The translations under genes were made by a program, and so were the position numbers. The notes below the pieces were generated by a model. That model was given only the letters and a program-made list of their open reading frames with translations. It had not been told where the DNA came from and did no database searches. Shown here one piece after another: positions 9,900 through 23,680 of a DNA stretch of 64,000 nt; positions within the stretch are counted from its first letter, which is position 1; the number at the start of each line of letters is the position of its first letter. Source of the stretch: Diphasiastrum complanatum (taxonomy: Eukaryota; Streptophyta; Lycopodiopsida; Lycopodiales; Lycopodiaceae); NCBI GenBank assembly GCA_029204225.1, contig CM055106.1, forward strand, positions 23,589,119-23,653,118, in the 5' to 3' direction.

Positions 9900-10456
9900 T
9901 GATTATTTAGTCGCGTAGAAAGTACAATGTAAATGCAAACAGAGTCATGTTCTTCCTAAGATGATACTGTGTAATAACAGAGAGAAAGAACAAAACAATT
10001 GTGCTCTGGATGTTCAATGTTTGTGGAGCTTAACCGAAGCAACTGATGTATATATACACATGGCTAATTGATTAAAAGAATAGTTAATCTGTACTTTACA
10101 ATTAGGATTAAGGCACTACGTGCTGTTGGGAGTTGGCCTCGGACAATATCTGGAGATTTTGTCCAATCGTGATGAAAGTACTGTTGAGCCAACGATTGAT
10201 CTTGACATCGACTTTTGGAGTTGATATGTCGATAAGTCAGACACGTCGGGTAATCGATATGTTGGCTGAGTCGACAGGTCGGACTCCCCAATATGTCGAC
10301 CAAGTCGAGCTTCTCTGATCTGTCGGCCAAGTCAGGTTTTTCTGATATGTCGGCTGAGTCGTCAGGACACTGTCTCCGATTCTTTTGTATTTCTGTAGAC
10401 TGTTAGGAAACAAGTGTATTTCTACAGAGTTTGCCACTGTACAAGTATTACCAACA
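9900..10456 (-). mobile_element. Probable solo LTR with GTCGG/AGTC repeats
   Basis: On the minus strand it starts TGTTGGTAATACTTG (10456) and can end near 9900. A TATA-like TATATATAC lies at about 10051, with a GA-rich tract downstream (9980-9990). Upstream of the TATA, 10200-10375 carries at least five degenerate units of about 26-35 bp containing GTCGGC, CAAGTC or GAGTCG. The left boundary and target duplication are not clear, so the solo-LTR call is an inference. Confidence 0.45.
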
Positions 10457-11870
<1,414 letters not shown>

Positions 11871-12145
11871 ACAACTTTATTTACATTTCTGTTACAAAGG
11901 TCACCACGAGCCAGTGACTTAGCCATTTCTGTATTTACAAGAAGTACATCTATAATTAAAAATAGTAAACAACTGGGACAGGGAATAAAAGTTGTAACAT
12001 CCCTTCCCCCCTCAGGTAACATCATTCGCGATGGCAAAGCTAGGGTATTGTGCATGCAGATTATGCGTGGTCTCCCAGCACCTCTATTCCACAAGACCAG
12101 TCAGCAACTACTGCAACTATGGAACTCGACACAACAGCAGTCTAG

Positions 12146-13800
12146 AAGGACTCTGTTTCGGATGTTGTTGGGCATATTATACCTGATCCCTCTGCTGCAG
12201 CCGACACTTTGGCAATTGTCCCTATCACGGATGGGTCTTTTCAGAAGCCAAAGAGCCTTGCATCCACGGATGACGAAGACACTATCTCCGACACCTAGAT
12301 GCAAGACAAAGGCAAAGGGGTTGATGAAAAAGCCACAGACACGGATGAGGATGACAAAGAAAACCTATACATGTGGTACCATCTGTTTTCCTTGGGTGCC
12401 AGAGAAATTGTTGGTAAACTCCATGCTTATGACCTGCACATCCAAGATAGTATGATGTAGTTGTTCCAACATATGGACGAGATGACCAACAACATTAAAA
12501 TGTTGGCTAAGAAAATTGCATCTCTGGAGGAAGACAACACACTGTTAACCGAGCGCAATCGCTCTTTGGGCCACATGCTTCAATAATCAACGTAGGAAGC
12601 CCAGTCTTTCCAAGACAACAATAAGGCACTTCAGGTGGCCAAATCTATAGAATTGCAGAAAAATTTTGATTCTTTAAACTCTGAGCTCAATAAGGTCAAG
12701 GTAGAAAAGACTACTCCGTAGACCACTCTTCAAGCAGAGACTACGAGAAGAATAAGGACAGAATCTGTCTTGCATTTATGCAGCAGTTCTGGATCAATCC
12801 AAATTGATCCTTTGAAGCTGCAGTCTCTTCAGGACTAATTGCTCGAGAATTTTTGAGTCAAATTCCTTGTTTCGATCGAAAACGATATATGATGCTAGTC
12901 GAAGAAGAACTCGCCGATTTGAAGGAATTATCCTCTGAGACTACCATCTGCTTGGGGCCAGATGTGCATGATGAATATCTGTAGGCCCTAGAAAAGATCG
13001 AGAGTCTATCAAAGGAGTTGCAGGCAACGCAGAATTGTATAGGGGTGGCAGATCACCTAGAGTATGCTGAAGCCTACATCAAAATCTCTAACCTACAAAA
13101 GGAGGTAGCATACCTCAAACACCAGCTCCAAGACCAGAAGCTCGCTGCAGACATCCAAAGACAGGACATTGCAGAAGTGCAGCCTAAGGTAAAAGGACCG
13201 AAGAGGAATCAGTTGAAGGTATGTGCAGAACGCTTTCAAGGAAGTGGAGTCTTTGCCATGTTAATATCGAATTACAATGGCGTGTTGATTATTTGATGCT
13301 ACCAGGTTCAGTAGGCATGACATTCGAGGACTAGCAAACAGAATGGAAAAAAGAAGATTCCCTTTCGTTATGGGATCAACTTAGCATAGAGCAAAAGGGT
13401 TGTCTATGTTGGGCCATAATCCTGGAAAAATATAAAGTTTCGCCATTCGGGTCAGTGGAACTGCATATAGGCTCAATGTTCATGTATGCACAAAGTACAT
13501 CCGGATAAAGGATTGTTAAATACTAATATGGTGTACCCAGAGCTCTACAGTATATACACCGAATGGGAGCGAAAATTTTCAAGTTATTTTACAGAAATCA
13601 AGCACAATCTGTAGGATAGAGTTAAATCTCGCGAACAGAAAGCTTTCTATACATATACTTACTGGCAGTTTGGCACTTTTGTAGCCAAAATATTATTTTT
13701 TGTTCAAAATTTATTTGTAAAGTGTAAGCTTATTCAATTTTTATCTACTTTGTTTGAACAGATTTCACTTAGGAAAAATTCTGAAGAAGACTACTAGTTA
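12146..13800 (+). pseudogene. Decayed coiled-coil protein gene of unknown family
   Basis: Several frames show clear coding character. First comes an acidic stretch (ASTDDEDTISDT, then TDTDEDDKENLYMW), then heptad-like runs (NNIKMLAKKIASLEEDN, IELQKNFDSLNSELNKV, ISNLQKEVAYLKHQLQDQKL) and a later tail (TEWKKEDSLSLWDQLS; WERKFSSYFTEIKHNL). At least six stop codons and some frameshifts break it; most stops are TAG or TAA where CAG or CAA would fit. I do not recognise the family. It could be an extra open reading frame of a retroelement, because gypsy gag-protease lies downstream in opposite orientation, or a dead host gene. Confidence 0.5.
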
Positions 13801-14747
<947 letters not shown>

Positions 14748-14871
14748 GTATATGTGAGATTGAAGAAGTGAATAGAGCGTCCAAGGTTATTTTCTCTAAT
14801 CTCTGTTTTCTGCACTACTGACACACATTCCTGCTGACAGCTTAATCAGCCAGAGTGTAGTTCATTTGTGC

Positions 14872-14884
14872 AACTCTGATACCA
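14872..14884 (-). promoter_or_regulatory. Minus-strand initiator-Met tRNA primer-binding site
   Basis: AACTCTGATACCA is the reverse complement of TGGTATCAGAGTT, one base from the intact copia primer site. It implies a minus-strand element whose 5' LTR lies to the right. No clear LTR boundary was found there before the gypsy remnant begins at about 15240. Confidence 0.55.
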
Positions 14885-15239
14885 TCTCATTTGTAGAACG
14901 CTTTTTATTCGGTTTGATAGAGGAAGATTGTTGTTCTGAATTGTCACCATCATCACACCCACAACAAAAGTAATGCTGATTACTTACTAAATGTCTGTTG
15001 ACAACCAAATTAACACATGACTCCATTTCATTTGAAATAAGTCAGGAATGTACCAATTGAAGAGCTTTTAAGTGCTATCTCCTTGGGGAACGAATAAATA
15101 CTACACAAATCTAGCAATTCTATGCTGGTACAACATGATAATGACCACTACCACTTCATCCATCTCGTAATCCTAGACGTACTATGGCATGTCATGTGTA
15201 GGCTTAGGTTCTTCTACAACATCATGGCAAATTTTATCA

Positions 15240-17664
15240 TGTAGTTCCTGGTCGGCAGTCAACAACTCGGTCTTGATTCTTCTTTTATCGCTCTTAGCCT
15301 TCTACTCAGCGGTCTTGGCCTTATATAGGGGCTTACATTCTCGTAGTGGGCTGGTGGTTGGCTGATTGTTGATTCCCATTTTTTTCAAAGCTCAGTCAAG
15401 TTTCTTGAGGCTCCTTGATGGCTTCATTCCAGATCAACAAAGGCAATTGGAGCTTTCTCTTTTGGAGAGCCTCCAGATGGGGGATCCAAAGTGATCGGCT
15501 ATTTTTCCTTGGCATCCATTGGTGACTTTGATTGTGGATCCGGGGACGAATCTTTCACCATCTTTATGCTATTATTCAATAATGAGACTTCAAGCTTATA
15601 AAGAGCTTCATCCTCATTTAGGTCTCAATCTAAGCATTCTTGTAAGAGATCGTTAATGGTTATCGGACCGCATCGTGGATTAGTTACCGTGTCCATTCGG
15701 CCTACTACTGCATTGCCTTGTGAGAATCTGCTATTTTGATGAGATCTTCGTTCGCTAGAGGCTTTTGTGGATCTAGTAATTTGGGATTTTGGCACAAGTT
15801 CGGATTAAATCTTTGCCCTCGTACTCTCAACCTTCTTCTAGTGTGAACACCTAAAGAACCTCTATTTTCTTCTCACTATAGATCTCTTGTAGTGGCTCTT
15901 GGGGTATATCCTCAAGGCTCATCATAAATAGTGATACAGAGTCTTGATGGCCTTCACTAGATTTCTTCGTTGGTTGTGCTACTTGCTTGAATGGAATGTC
16001 GTCTTCATCAGAAAATGGATCTACGGTGAACCTTCGCTTTGGTGATTGCTCAGCTGATGAGACATCAAACTGAAAACAGTCCACCATAGCTAAGGCTTCA
16101 GTCCAGTTTACTACATTCGCTTATGAATCATCATGTATCATAATTCTCCTCCAACGACGTCCGTCATTTGACTCCTTGTCAGAATGGATAGTAGTGACAG
16201 AGCTGGAAATCATGGCTCTTTGATAGGTAGGTTCTGTAATCCAGGTACCAAGGTCGATCTTGACTATGGATTCACAATTTTGTAGCATGGTACGGTTATG
16301 TCCCCAATCGTAAAGAGCTTGTGATGCTCTAAGCCACTGTCTACCAAGTAGGACACTATAAGATTGGGGAGAATCAAGCAAGTCCAAGACTATAAAGTCT
16401 AGTGCAGAACATGCACTTCATTGGCTATGCCTAATGGCTTTACACTAGACTGGTTAGCTAGTTGGATCATAAAAGGAGCACTTACCATATGAGTAAGACC
16501 CCATTCGTGATAAGCATGGACAAAATTATGTTCACTCCTGATTCTCTGTCGACTATGGCCGACTCTTGTCGAAATCCTCGATGCGTGATTGGAATCGTTA
16601 TGTGTTTGGCATCTTTCTCCCAACCTATCTCTACTTGGTGGACTGGTTGCGATCCATCTACCTCTACATCCGGCACCAAATTGGTTGGGCGCGCTTTAGG
16701 TTTCTCACTGCTTGGTTCGGCTATGTAAGTCTTCAGTCCTTCGTAGAGGGTCGGATGTGTTTTGAATAAGATGCCTAAGGGCATTCTGACATCACTTCTC
16801 AATAGATCAGCAAGGACAGTGATGTGGTCTTTTTCCTCTTTATTACTATGGAAAGGGACTTTGAAACTAGAATGCTCATTCGAATTCTGTCCAGTTTCAC
16901 TTATGAACTACAGTAACCTCAGATTTACTAGGGAGTAAGGAAAAACGGTAGGTCATTTATCATTCTCGTGTTTAGGCTGACGTTGGTCTGGCTCTTGGGC
17001 TGTTTCTCTAGCCTGAACTAGGTCTTGGGCTTCTTTCACCCACTCCTTCATGCGTCTAAAGTTACCTTGTTCAACAGTGGGATTCGAGTGTTCACCTACA
17101 TATCAGAAACTAGATGATCCACTAGCAGGATCGGTAGTGGTGGATGACTCATTCTCTTTTCATTTCTAGGCTCTAGTCTGGATGAATATAGACATCATAG
17201 ATGCCTTGGGCTCTCTTACCACATTTATCAGGTGTAATGGGGCAGAGACCTCTCCTTGTTTCTCCTTTCTCATTGGAGACATGAGATATGGGTGTTTGTA
17301 CCCGCAATCATGACATAAAGGTACAAAATTGCCTTGTGGCTTGTTAGGGCACTCGACAATTCTATGGTTCTCTCCGCATTAACACTTGACGGGATATCTA
17401 AATCCAGTACCTCTAAGTTGGTTGGCATAACTAGGCACTAAGTCGCCATTCTCTCAGTCTATGAAATGCACTGGGACAGAGTCATGTGCTTCCTCCCCAA
17501 GGTAGTAGGGTTGTTCGATCAGTTCGACCATGTTCAGCTGTTGAGCACAACTGATGAGCAGTTGGTTGCATATTTTTCAGTACTAGGCCTTGGATTCTAG
17601 GGGGAATGGGAGGTAATGCCAATCTAGGCGGTGGTTGGGGTAAGGCACCTTGGTGTTGTGCCAA
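15240..17664 (-). pseudogene. Ty3/gypsy gag C-terminus, protease and linker
   Basis: Read right to left, a proline-rich start (GALPQPPPRLALPPIPP) leads to a zinc knuckle read as CxCGENHRIVEC (about 17350-17400; TAG in place of the second residue). The retropepsin domain follows, with AIVDRESGVNIIL where a D-[ST]-G-type site is expected, then APFMIQLANQSSVKPLGI and SYSVLLGRQWLRASQALYDW. A linker ends IPQEPLQEIYSEKKIEVL. The active-site triplet is altered and several stops interrupt the frame. A second copy of this family is at 43440-44740. No RT is attached on the 5' side of 15240. Confidence 0.8.
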
Positions 17665-18783
17665 CAGTGCGAGATTTGGTAATGGTCAGTGGATTGTTTG
17701 GTTCCTAAGGTTGAATCGACATTCTTCTGGAAGTTGAAACTTAGGATGATGCTTATAGATAGAGATCTTTGGGATGTTGTAAACGGTTCTGACCCAAAAC
17801 CAAAAGAGGGTGATTATGAATTAGCTAAGGCATGGAAGATCAAGGATCAAAAGGCCCTAGCATTAATCACATTGAATCTGGCTGATTTCCAGATATCCGA
17901 CATCACCACTTGCAAGTCCTCTAAGGAAGCACTAGATTTGTTGTCATATCTCTATGAGACTCAAGATGTGACCACTAGATTACACCTTATGAAGAAGTTC
18001 TTTACTCTCAGAATGTTTGTTTCAATAGCCATCACTACCCACATCAATAGCTTTAAATCTTTGTTAGATCAATTGTCAGTTGTAGGAATGTGCTATTCAG
18101 AATAATAATGTTGTAATGACCTTACCTTCTTCTTTGCCAAAGTCCTATGAGCACTTTGTTGTAATGATCTCCACTCAACCCGATTTGACTCTTCAAAAGG
18201 TCATCGGTTTTCTTTCCCAAGAAGAAATGTGGAGACAGACTAACGATCTATCCATCAAGGATAAATCTATAGTATTATATACCAAGAAGAAAGATAATTT
18301 CAAAGGCAAGAATCAAATGTGGAAACAACAATAGCAGAAGCCTCAACCTCAATCAGAGAGTAGTGGATCCAAATGATAACTCTTTTGCAGATACTGTAAA
18401 AGGGTGAACCACGACATCAAAGATTGTTGCATTTGAATCTACAATGAGACGAAGAAACAACAACACCAACATTCGAACTCTACCAATGCAGTAGAATTCA
18501 AGGACCAAATCCTTGATGATGACAAACCATCAGAACTGTTAATGGCTTTGAAAAATAATCATATAGATTACAACAACTAGTATCTCAACAATGGCACTAC
18601 CCAACATATGACTTCTCGAAGAGAATGGTTTATGGAATATGTCGCTTATACTAGAGATGAATACATCTATCTCGGAGACTCTAGCACCATCCACATAAAA
18701 GACAAAAGAATAGTCAAGGTCATATTCAAAAATTCATTTTTCATTTTTGTTTCGAATGTCCTTCATGTATTTCAGTTAAAAAT
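17665..18783 (+). pseudogene. Copia element A, gag and protease half
   Basis: Gag starts near 17689 (ESTFFWKLKLRMMLIDRDLW) and continues through AWKIKDQKALALI, LHLMKKFFTLRMF and LPSSLPKSYEHFVVMIST. A knuckle CRYCKRVNHDIKDC (18390-18431) and the protease region YLNNGTTQHMTS follow; the catalytic DSG is changed to NNG. It ends with SNVLHVFQLK at 18783, where element B has inserted. The integrase and RT half resumes at 23681. The element's own 5' LTR and primer site are missing: the left edge joins gypsy sequence directly. Confidence 0.85.
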
Positions 18784-19459
18784 TGTGAAATTTTCAGCAA
18801 GTTCACATGTGGGATGTACTTTCAATGTGTGAAAGATCTTACTAAGCTTTGTGTTAGCACATAAAACAATTGAAGAGTGAAAATCACAATCTATTTTTGA
18901 ATTCTATGGCTAAATCGCAATCTAGAATGCTAATAATCAAAAGATCACATGTGTGGAGAAAGTACAAAAGAATTTAATGTTTGGGCAAAAAGCTTCTCTT
19001 TGAGTTAGAGAGAGAATGAACAATTCAAGCTTACAAGTAGAAATCCCAAAATACTAGAGAATAGCTTCAATCTTTGATTTATCATCAAAATTTGTGAGAG
19101 ATACCACATACATATATAGGAAATGGTAGTAGCTCGTTGTAGCACAAGCCTCCAATCATATTTTTTCACTTCTAAGAGTAGTATCTACCTAAAATATGAC
19201 ACCTACCAAGTTGTATGTAGAGAAATGCAACTTCATCTACATGTGTCACTTTCTAGAATGCAAATGACAAATGTTCATGCATGTGCCAAAACAAGTCTAA
19301 GTTTGCTTTGCATGTCACATTAACTTAACATTATGCATGTGTAGTGGCTCAAGTTTCTATTAGGCCAAATTTGACTTTTTCACTTTCTAAATCTACATGC
19401 ATGTTAGAAAATTCACCAAACCCCAAAAGTCAAGATAGATGGCTTTTGGATTTTCAACA
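18784..19459 (-). mobile_element. 3' LTR of copia element B (676 bp)
   Basis: On the minus strand it starts TGTTGAAAATCC directly after a purine tract (AGGAGGAG, 19460-19467) and ends TTTCACA at 18784, giving similar inverted ends. The stretch from 19034 to 19459 matches 23237-23680 in the same orientation at high similarity with small indels, so the two are a pair of LTRs. It interrupts the gag-pre-integrase reading of element A. Confidence 0.8.
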
Positions 19460-19772
19460 CTCCTCCTAAAAAGTTATCTATTGACTTGAACATTGATCTT
19501 GAAATTAATCCACGGTTGGACCTATGCTTTATGAAGGAACTTTTGCTCAAAGGTCTGGTGAGTAGATCGGCAATACATGATGATGGGTCAATATGTTCCA
19601 AATAGATCTCTCCTCCAATGAGCTTCTCTCTCACAAAATGGTGTGCAACTTCGATGTGCTTGCTCCTTGCATGGAATATTGGATTGTTGGCAAGGGCTTG
19701 TGCTGAAATATTATCACACTTGATCATTGGTAGATCATCTTCCTTGATCACAGTCTTTAGCTTCAAAAGTAG
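19460..19772 (-). pseudogene. Copia element B RNase H tail
   Basis: The minus-strand frame reads PMIKCDNISAQALANNPIFH, then HARSKHIEVAHHFVREKL and SCIADLLTRPLSKSSFIKHR. This is the end of copia RNase H with the conserved S[KR]HIExxxHFVR and ADxxTKPL motifs. It runs into the adjacent LTR through the polypurine tract. It is cut at 19773 by the plus-strand LTR D. Confidence 0.85.
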
Positions 19773-20238
19773 GTCTTGTGATTCTACGTTTAGCTATCTT
19801 GTAAACTCCACATAGTGGAGGTATAAACAATCCTCTCTGGATCACAACTGTGTAGAAGAGAGATAGTGAATACAAAGATCTGTAAGAAACAGAGAGAGAC
19901 GTAGAAAATAGAATAAGAAAGCAAAAATACCATAGTTGTGCATGAAAGTCTGCCAATGAGCTAAACACAGCAAAAGAGCAGAGAGTCATTTCGCCAACGA
20001 GCGAGACACTGACAATCTCGCTCTAAAACCAATTTGACAATATGGTCGCTCTATTTCGTGTATCTCTTGGCCTTGTGCTGTCTCTCTTGATTGCTAGAAT
20101 AAAACATGTTTTGTGATGCGTAGTCGAGTGTCTGGGATCCCGTAAGAACTTCCGCACGAAAAGAAAATTCAAAGATAGAAAATTGTTCACGAATCAGAAG
20201 AGAGGACGAACACAAAACACGTAAAAGCTTTCACGACA
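19773..20238 (+). mobile_element. LTR D, plus-strand copy (466 bp)
   Basis: It matches the reverse complement of 21209-21673 over its whole length at roughly 92 percent by eye. It ends CACGACA at 20238, followed directly by TGTTATTAGAGCC (20239-20251), a decayed form of TGGTATCAGAGCC, and then by a gag. It is therefore a 5' LTR in plus orientation. It begins abruptly at GTCTTGTG, and the true TG end may be a few bases in. Confidence 0.75.
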
Positions 20239-20303
20239 TGTTATTAGAGCCTACAAGTTATCACTACTGATATCCCAGTAGTGATTCTTCCAAAAAACAC
20301 AAT

Positions 20304-20880
20304 ATGGCTACAACAATTCAGACCAGAGTAGCAATCAGTCTTGATGGTGCAAATTACAGAATCTAGAAATTCAAAATCAAAATAATCCTGAAGGACGAAG
20401 GCATCTAGTCGGTGACTGAGCTCTCAGAGGTACAGCCTCCAGAGGGAGACCAGAGGAGAGCTAAATGGATCAGAAAGGATGAGCGCGCAATGACGATCAT
20501 CGTTTCATCCATAAATAAAGATTTACTCATGCAGATTGAAGACTGCAAAAGCAGCCATGCAGCGTGAGAAAGATTAAAGCAAAAGTATGAAGTGAGGACT
20601 GCAGCTTCAGTCATGCACTTTCACAATCAACTGCAATCCATACGGTGGGATGGCAACCAGTTAGATCAGCACGTTGAGAAGATCAAAACGATCTTCGCTC
20701 AACTCGCTGCATCAGAACAGGAGCACCAGGTCCGCAGTTGATGTACTTCATAAAATCTCTACCGACGTCTATCAGCCCCTGAGAATGCTCATACAAAGTC
20801 TACCAGATAACTGTGCAACAAAACATAGTAAAAAATGCAGCAGCCTAGAAAAAACAAAAACAAACAAAAAAAAATACTAA
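20304..20880 (+). pseudogene. Copia element D gag fragment
   Basis: ATG at 20304 opens MATTIQTRVAISLDGANYRI and, after a stop, KFKIKIILKDEG. Then come AKWIRKDERAMTIIVSSINK, LLMQIEDCKSSH and MHFHNQLQSIRWDGNQLDQH. This is a copia gag of the type with an internal DGANYxxWK start and a QSIRWDG linker. Three in-frame stops (TAG, TAG, TGA) occupy positions where tryptophan is expected. A frameshift near 20741 leads to STDVYQPLRMLIQSLPDNC. The 3' part is missing. Confidence 0.75.
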
Positions 20881-20888
20881 GGCTTTGA

Positions 20889-21208
20889 AAGATAGAAACT
20901 CAAAGTTTCTTCAACTCCCTCTCAAAGCTGATATTTTTTTTATTCCTAGGCTTGCACGCTGCTTCTCAAAAATTGCCTTGTTAAGAGGCTTTGTAAATAT
21001 ATCAGCCACCATCTACTTCATTGGAACAAACTCGGTCTTCAACTTGTCTTTCTCAACCAGATCTCTTATCAGATAATATTTGATAGCAATGTGCTTCATT
21101 TTGGAATGAAACACTGGATCCTTCGTCAGATGAATGGCGGATGTGTTATCCATGAACAATAGCAGTGGCTCATTGGAGTTCTCTCCCAGTCTGTCAAGGA
21201 ATTGTTTG
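20889..21208 (-). pseudogene. Copia RNase H C-terminus with LTR stub
   Basis: The minus strand reads LLLFMDNTSAIHLTKDPVFH, SKMKHIAIKYYLIRDLVEKD and ADIFTKPLNKAIFEKQRASL. A purine tract follows and then TGAAGAAACTTTGAG (about 20889-20913), the same LTR start as the full element at 31268-36883 (TGAAGAAACAAAATG). It is therefore the 3' end of a related element. The rest of pol is missing, and at the right it abuts inverted LTR D. Confidence 0.75.
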
Positions 21209-21673
21209 TGTCGCGGGAGCTTTTACGTGTTTTGTGTTCGTCCTTCTTCTATTTCGCAAACAATTTTCTATCTTTGAATTTTCTTTTCATGCGGAAGCTC
21301 TTACGGAATCCCAGACACTCGACTACGCATCACAGAACATATTTTATTCCAGCAATCAAGAGACACAGCACAATGCCAAGAGATACACCAAATAGAGCGG
21401 CTATATTGTCAAATTGGTTTTAGAGTGAGGTCATCAGTGTCTCGCTCATTGGCGGAATGACTCTCTACACTTTTGCTGTGTTCTGCTCGTTGGTAGACTT
21501 TCATGCACAACTATGGTATTTTTGCTTTCTTACACTATTCGCTACATCTCTCTCTATTTTTTACAGATCTTTGTATTCACTCTCTCTCTTCTACACAGTT
21601 ATGATCCAGAGAGGATTGTTTATACCTCCACTATATGGAGTTTACAAGATAGCTAAACGTAGAATCACAAGAC
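21209..21673 (-). mobile_element. LTR D, inverted copy (465 bp)
   Basis: It is the reverse complement of 19773-20238 with about 38 differences by eye. The two copies face each other across about 970 bp that hold a plus-strand gag and a minus-strand RNase H tail. Both copies start and end at the same positions of the repeat. That points to two independent insertions or a rearrangement of one element rather than random shearing. Confidence 0.75.
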
Positions 21674-21975
21674 TAATTAACGCTTATCAACTAGTTAGTT
21701 AATCTCCGTCGTTGCTATTCGTTTCAGTTGGGCATGAAGCCCGTTGAGCTGCCAACTGGCAGCACATAAGATTTCTCTTCGCGTGTTTTTGTTCTTTTTG
21801 TTTTGCATCCATTTTGCACTTTGCGGTCCTGGATGTGTGTTTACGATTCATGATTGATTCGCGAATCGTTCGTGCTTCGAGTCAAAGACACGTTGACTAT
21901 TGCGAATTGTTCTCGTTTGACCTTCGTGTCTTGTTTGTGTTGCGACAAAGTTGCAGGAGTTCACCATTTCTGACA
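21674..21975 (-). mobile_element. Start of the 3' LTR of copia fragment C
   Basis: On the minus strand TGTCAGAAATGG begins at 21975, directly after the purine-rich GTTCAAGAGGGAG that follows the RNase H end of fragment C. About 300 bp remain before the sequence changes to LTR D at 21673. No partner LTR was seen. Confidence 0.55.
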
Positions 21976-23230
21976 CTCCCTCTTGAACCTTGCAACTTTG
22001 TTCGTTCAATCCAATTGCCTCTTTTTGCTTGGTAAAGAGTGGCTTGTCGAGCGGTTTTGTGAGGATTGCAATCATACTTTCTGATTTTATGAACTAGAAC
22101 TGGAGCTCTTCTTTCAAGATCAAATCTCGAATGTGATGGTAGTTCAGAGGAATGTGCTTCGTCCTTGAATCCAACATCATCGTGTTCGGCCCCTCTTGTG
22201 GTATCCCGATTGCCTCCAACATCATCTGCAACTACACTATCTCATTCGCCACTTTTGAGGCTGCGACATACTCAGCTTCGCAAGAGGATTGAGCTACCTA
22301 TTGTACATCCTCCAGTAATGGACTGCTGTCATCCTTGCAGCTCGCCCAGCTTGCATCACTGTAGTGATGCAGCTTGAATCCTTTCTCCTCGTTTCTAGCT
22401 CTTTAGGTTAATCCAATATTCTAGGTACCCTTCAGATACTGTAGGATTTGTTTGGCCATTTACCAATGTGCTAGACTAGAATTGGAACAGAATTGGCTCA
22501 ATGCGTAAACAAAGAAGACTAGATCCAGTCTGGTACAAATTGTCAAGTACATCAGACTCTCGATTAAGTTCTAGTAGGGTATACCTGCCATCTTCTGTTC
22601 TTCCTCTTCTATTTTTGGGCAATCTTGTTTTGTGAGCTTGGCTCCAGCTATCATTGGTGTGGCTTTTTCTTTGCAGTCCATCATGTGGTACTGCTTCAGC
22701 ACTTTTCTGGCGTATTATGACTGACTCAAGTGTATTTTGCCATTTGTTCGATCTCTTCTGATCTCCAGCCCTAGGCATTTTGTTGCTTCTCCAAGATCTG
22801 TGATTTTGTAGCTTTCAGAAATTTGACTCTTTGTGTTTTTTATCAACATCAAGGGATTTCGTATCATCAGCAAATCATCCACGAAAATGGTCAATTTCAC
22901 AAAATCCTTTCCTACTCTTTTGATGTAGACATTACAGTCTGGTTGAGTAGGGTTGAAGTCTAGAGACTTCAGAAGACCTTCAAGCTTTTTGTACCAGGCC
23001 CGTGATGCCTGTTTTAGACCATAGATGCATCTCTGCAATCGACAGACATATTGTCTGTTGTTAGGGTCTTCATAGCCTTCAGGTTGCTTCATAAAGATTT
23101 CCTTCTCTAGATCTCCGTGGAGAAAGGCCGTTTTCACGTCAATCTGGTGAATTTCCATATTGTACTATGTGGCGTATGCAAGGAGTAGCCTTATGCTTGT
23201 CATCTTCACCATGGGCGAATATGTGTCGAA
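21976..23230 (-). pseudogene. Copia fragment C: reverse transcriptase and RNase H
   Basis: RT reads MEIHQIDVKTAFLHGDLEKE, RCIYGLKQASRAWYKKL and IFVDDLLMIRNP (YVDD-box as FVDD, both catalytic aspartates kept). RNase H follows in broken frames: YSDASWASCKDD, QSSCEAEYVAASKVANEI, LDSRTKHIPLNYHHIRDL and LTKPLDKPLFTKQKEAIG. At least six stops and frameshifts lie in RNase H, while the RT segment 22715-23158 is open. The upstream gag, protease and integrase are gone: the left end of RT sits almost against the truncated LTR of element B at 23237. Confidence 0.85.
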
Positions 23231-23236
23231 ATAGTT

Positions 23237-23680
23237 GACAAGTAGAAATCCAAAAATGATAGAGAATAGCTTCAATGCTTGATTCATCAGCAAAATTTGT
23301 GAAAGATCCCACATACATATATAGGAAATGGTACTAGCTCATTATAGCACAAGCCTCCAATCATATTTTTCCACTTCTAAGAGTAGTATCTACGTAGAAT
23401 ATGGCACCTATCAAGTTGCATGTAGAGAAATGCAACTTCATCTACCTACTTTCTACATATGTCAGTTTCTAGAATACAAATGAAAAATGTCCATGCACGT
23501 GCCAAAACAAGTCTAAGTTTGCTTTGCATGTCACATTTGGCAAACTTAACATTATGCATGTGTAGTGGCTCGAGTTTCTAATAGGCCAAATTTGACTTTT
23601 TCACTTTCTAAATCTACATGCATGATGGCAAAATCATCAAACCCCAAAAATAAAGATAGATGGCTTTTTTATTTTCAATA
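23237..23680 (-). mobile_element. 5' LTR of copia element B, truncated
   Basis: It matches 19034-19459 in the same orientation with scattered substitutions and two small indels. The outer end reads TTTTCAATA where the partner reads TTTTCAACA. The inner 250 bp of the LTR and the primer-binding site are absent. Immediately right of it, element A's reading resumes (LLSISKITDKGYVV). Confidence 0.75.
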
